The notes under the pieces were generated by a model, which was not told where the DNA came from, ran no database searches, and was given only the letters and a program-made list of their open reading frames with translations. Shown piece by piece: positions 5,712-7,360 of a stretch of 7,360 nt of DNA. The stretch comes from Gammaproteobacteria bacterium (GTDB taxonomy: Bacteria > Pseudomonadota > Gammaproteobacteria > PS1 > Pseudothioglobaceae): NCBI GenBank assembly GCA_003489145.1, contig DNJI01000076.1, positions 7,974 to 15,333 of the forward strand, in the 5' to 3' direction. Position 1 is the stretch's first letter. Each line of letters opens with the position of its first letter. The position numbers and the translations under genes are program-made.

Positions 5712-7028
5712 ATGCACATACACATTTTAGGCATTGCTGGTACATTCATGGGCTCACTGGCATTGATTGCCAGACAACTAGGCCACAAAGTTACTGGCCA
5801 AGATCAAGGCATATATCCGCCGATGAGCACGCAATTGGATGAGCAAAATATTGATTACACTCATGGCTATAACCTGGCTGACATGCCCAAAGCCGATGTC
5901 TTTATTATTGGCAATGCCCTATCGCGTGGCAATGAATGTGTGGAAGAAATTCTCACCAAGCAATACACTTATACTTCGGGTGCGCAATGGCTGAGTGAAA
6001 ACGTCCTGCGTGATAAGTGGGTATTAGCCGTGTCAGGCACTCACGGCAAAACCACAGCGGCGAGTATGCTCGCTTGTATCTTAGAATACGCGGGCTACAA
6101 TCCCAGCTTTTTGATTGGCGGTGTGGTTGAAGATTTTGGCGTGTCATCACGACTCACCGATTCAAACTTCTTTGTCATCGAAGCCGATGAATACGACACC
6201 GCTTTTTTTGATAAGCGCTCAAAGTTTGTACATTACCACCCAAAAACTTTAGTGATCAATAATCTTGAATTTGACCATGCTGACATCTTCGACTCTCTCA
6301 AAGATATCCAAAAACAATTTCATCACCTAATACGCACCGTGCCCAATGACGGCCTAATTATTCACCCACAAAACAACCAAGCCATCGCTGAAGTACTAAA
6401 GCAAGGCCTATGGTCTACTGAGCAGGCCTTGCCTACTCAGCAACTAACCACTACCAAAACAGGCAGTCATTTTGATGTTGAAGGGCACACTGTTAATTGG
6501 AATTTACTCGGTGAACATAATATGCAAAATGGCTTGGGTGCTATTTATGCAGCGCACCATATTGGTGTTCCATTTGATGTAACTTGTGAGGCGTTAAATA
6601 CATTCAAAGGCGTAAAGCGTCGTTTAGAAGTTAAACATGAGACTGGTCATATTACTTTGTATGATGATTTTGCCCATCATCCAACAGCGATTAAAACCAC
6701 ACTTCAAGGCTTACGGGCTAAAGTGGGCACTGAAAATATCATTGCTATTCTAGAGCTCAGGTCTAACACTATGAAGTCTGGCCTTCACCAACAAAGCTTA
6801 GTTGATGCGCTTACCGATGCCGACCAAGTATTGATTCTAAGACCTGAGAATACCGACTGGAATATTGACGAATTATTTGATACAGATTGTTTGTTTAGTT
6901 CAGTTGACGATATTGCTACTCAACTTAGCCAAATTAACCAAGGTCATTTTGTGGTCATGTCTAACGGTAGTTTTGATGATATTTTTAACAAACTAATACC
7001 CAATTTACACTCTGGAGAGCACAAGTGA
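5712..7028 (+). CDS. mpl: UDP-N-acetylmuramate:L-Ala-gamma-D-Glu-meso-DAP ligase Mpl
   Basis: A Mur-ligase family enzyme of murein recycling. It joins the tripeptide L-Ala-gamma-D-Glu-meso-DAP, recovered from old cell wall, to UDP-N-acetylmuramate using ATP in the cytoplasm. The 438-residue protein begins with the UDP-binding fold (GIAGTFMG, 7-14). The ATP-binding loop GTHGKTT is at 109-115, and the Mpl-type block EADEYDTAFFDKR is at 157-169. NNLEFDHADIF (183-193), GEHN (267-270), DDFAHHPTAI (318-327) and SNTMKSG (351-357) follow. These distinguish it from MurC, its closest relative. E. coli Mpl is slightly longer (457). The start matches the family N-terminus (MHIHILGIAG) and lies 2 nt after the msrB stop, without a ribosome site, so translation is probably coupled. 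ubiX overlaps its stop codon. Confidence 0.96.
   Translation: MHIHILGIAGTFMGSLALIARQLGHKVTGQDQGIYPPMSTQLDEQNIDYTHGYNLADMPKADVFIIGNALSRGNECVEEILTKQYTYTSGAQWLSENVLRDKWVLAVSGTHGKTTAASMLACILEYAGYNPSFLIGGVVEDFGVSSRLTDSNFFVIEADEYDTAFFDKRSKFVHYHPKTLVINNLEFDHADIFDSLKDIQKQFHHLIRTVPNDGLIIHPQNNQAIAEVLKQGLWSTEQALPTQQLTTTKTGSHFDVEGHTVNWNLLGEHNMQNGLGAIYAAHHIGVPFDVTCEALNTFKGVKRRLEVKHETGHITLYDDFAHHPTAIKTTLQGLRAKVGTENIIAILELRSNTMKSGLHQQSLVDALTDADQVLILRPENTDWNIDELFDTDCLFSSVDDIATQLSQINQGHFVVMSNGSFDDIFNKLIPNLHSGEHK
7014..7017 (+). promoter_or_regulatory. Ribosome binding site deciding the GTG start of ubiX
   Basis: GGAG inside the end of mpl, 7 nt before the GTG at 7025. It supports this GTG, which overlaps the mpl stop as GTGA, as the start of the next gene. 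Confidence 0.7.
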
Positions 7029-7360
7029 AGCCAATTGCAATTGCCCTTACTGGTGCATCTGGCATGCCTTATGCCCTTACCCTGCTCAAAGAATTGGTTA
7101 AATCTCAAGAGAAAATCTATGTGATGATTTCACAAGCGGCTAATACCGTGATCGCCATGGAAACTGACCTTAACCTAGGTAGCGACACCAAAGCCATTGA
7201 AAAAAATCTCACTCAATATCTAGGGGCTAAAGATGGCCAAATTGAAGTGTTTTCTAAAAACCAATGGACCGCACCCGTTGCTTCAGGATCCAACCCACCA
7301 CGCGCAATGGTCGTATGCCCTTGCACCATGAGCACACTATCAGCCATTGCACATGGATCA
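7025..7360 (+). CDS. ubiX: Flavin prenyltransferase UbiX, N-terminal part (cut by window end)
   Basis: UbiX attaches a dimethylallyl group to FMN, giving the prenyl-FMN cofactor used by the UbiD decarboxylase in ubiquinone synthesis. The frame opens with GTG at 7025, overlaps the mpl stop by 4 nt (GTGA) and stays open to the last base, giving 112 residues of an expected total near 190-200. Diagnostic features are the N-terminal LTGASG (8-13, the flavin-binding loop) and AMETDL (44-49, aligning with SLETDF of E. coli UbiX). The VVCPCTMSTLSAIAHG block (96-111) aligns with ILPCSIKTLSGIVHS. The family N-terminus (MKxxxVGISGASG) agrees with this start. mpl-ubiX adjacency is known from other gammaproteobacteria such as P. 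aeruginosa (from memory), and the overlap implies a shared transcript. The catalytic C-terminal half cannot be assessed. Confidence 0.94.
   Translation, partial: MKPIAIALTGASGMPYALTLLKELVKSQEKIYVMISQAANTVIAMETDLNLGSDTKAIEKNLTQYLGAKDGQIEVFSKNQWTAPVASGSNPPRAMVVCPCTMSTLSAIAHGS

Noticed and set aside
1..7360. CRISPR array, insertion sequence, toxin-antitoxin or defence cassette
   Set aside because: No spaced direct repeats, transposase, terminal inverted repeats or small paired genes are visible. The long frames belong to known chromosomal families, and the spacers are short.

Overview
The window looks like ordinary chromosomal sequence from a low-GC gammaproteobacterium (I estimate GC at around 40%, not counted). 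The encoded proteins resemble those of Pseudomonas, E. coli and free-living or symbiotic sulfur-oxidising gammaproteobacteria. The SUP05/Thioglobus-type clade is my best guess from base composition and gene content, but it is only a guess. Two gene neighbourhoods support the gammaproteobacterial placement. One is a pair of c-type cytochrome genes divergent from engB, as I recall for the Pseudomonas aeruginosa cc4 region. The other is mpl immediately followed by ubiX.

Layout: positions 13-1067 (minus strand) hold two periplasmic cytochromes c, a monoheme protein followed downstream by a diheme cytochrome c4. They are separated by a 119-bp spacer packed with three inverted repeats, two of which look like intrinsic terminators on the minus strand. 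A divergent promoter region (1068-1172) separates them from a plus-strand pair: the ribosome-assembly GTPase engB and, overlapping it by 11 bp, an 825-residue AddB-like PD-(D/E)XK nuclease. The nuclease gene meets the minus-strand cca gene (tRNA CCA-adding enzyme) tail to tail, with a 24-bp overlap. From a short divergent spacer (5302-5343), a tight plus-strand operon then runs msrB, mpl and ubiX, with ubiX cut off by the window end.

Functionally this is housekeeping: respiratory electron transfer, 50S subunit assembly, DNA end processing or repair, tRNA maturation, methionine sulfoxide repair, murein peptide recycling and prenyl-FMN synthesis for ubiquinone. I see no mobile element, CRISPR array, tRNA, rRNA or defence or toxin island, and no clear new multi-gene system. 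The points most worth a second look are: the AddB-like nuclease, with a complete iron-staple cysteine set but no visible ATP-binding site and no helicase partner next to it; a Cca protein whose HD phosphohydrolase domain has collapsed; an MsrB without the usual resolving cysteine; the hairpin-rich spacer between the cytochrome genes, which also shows that cytochrome c4 starts at a GTG; and possible leaderless starts for msrB and engB.
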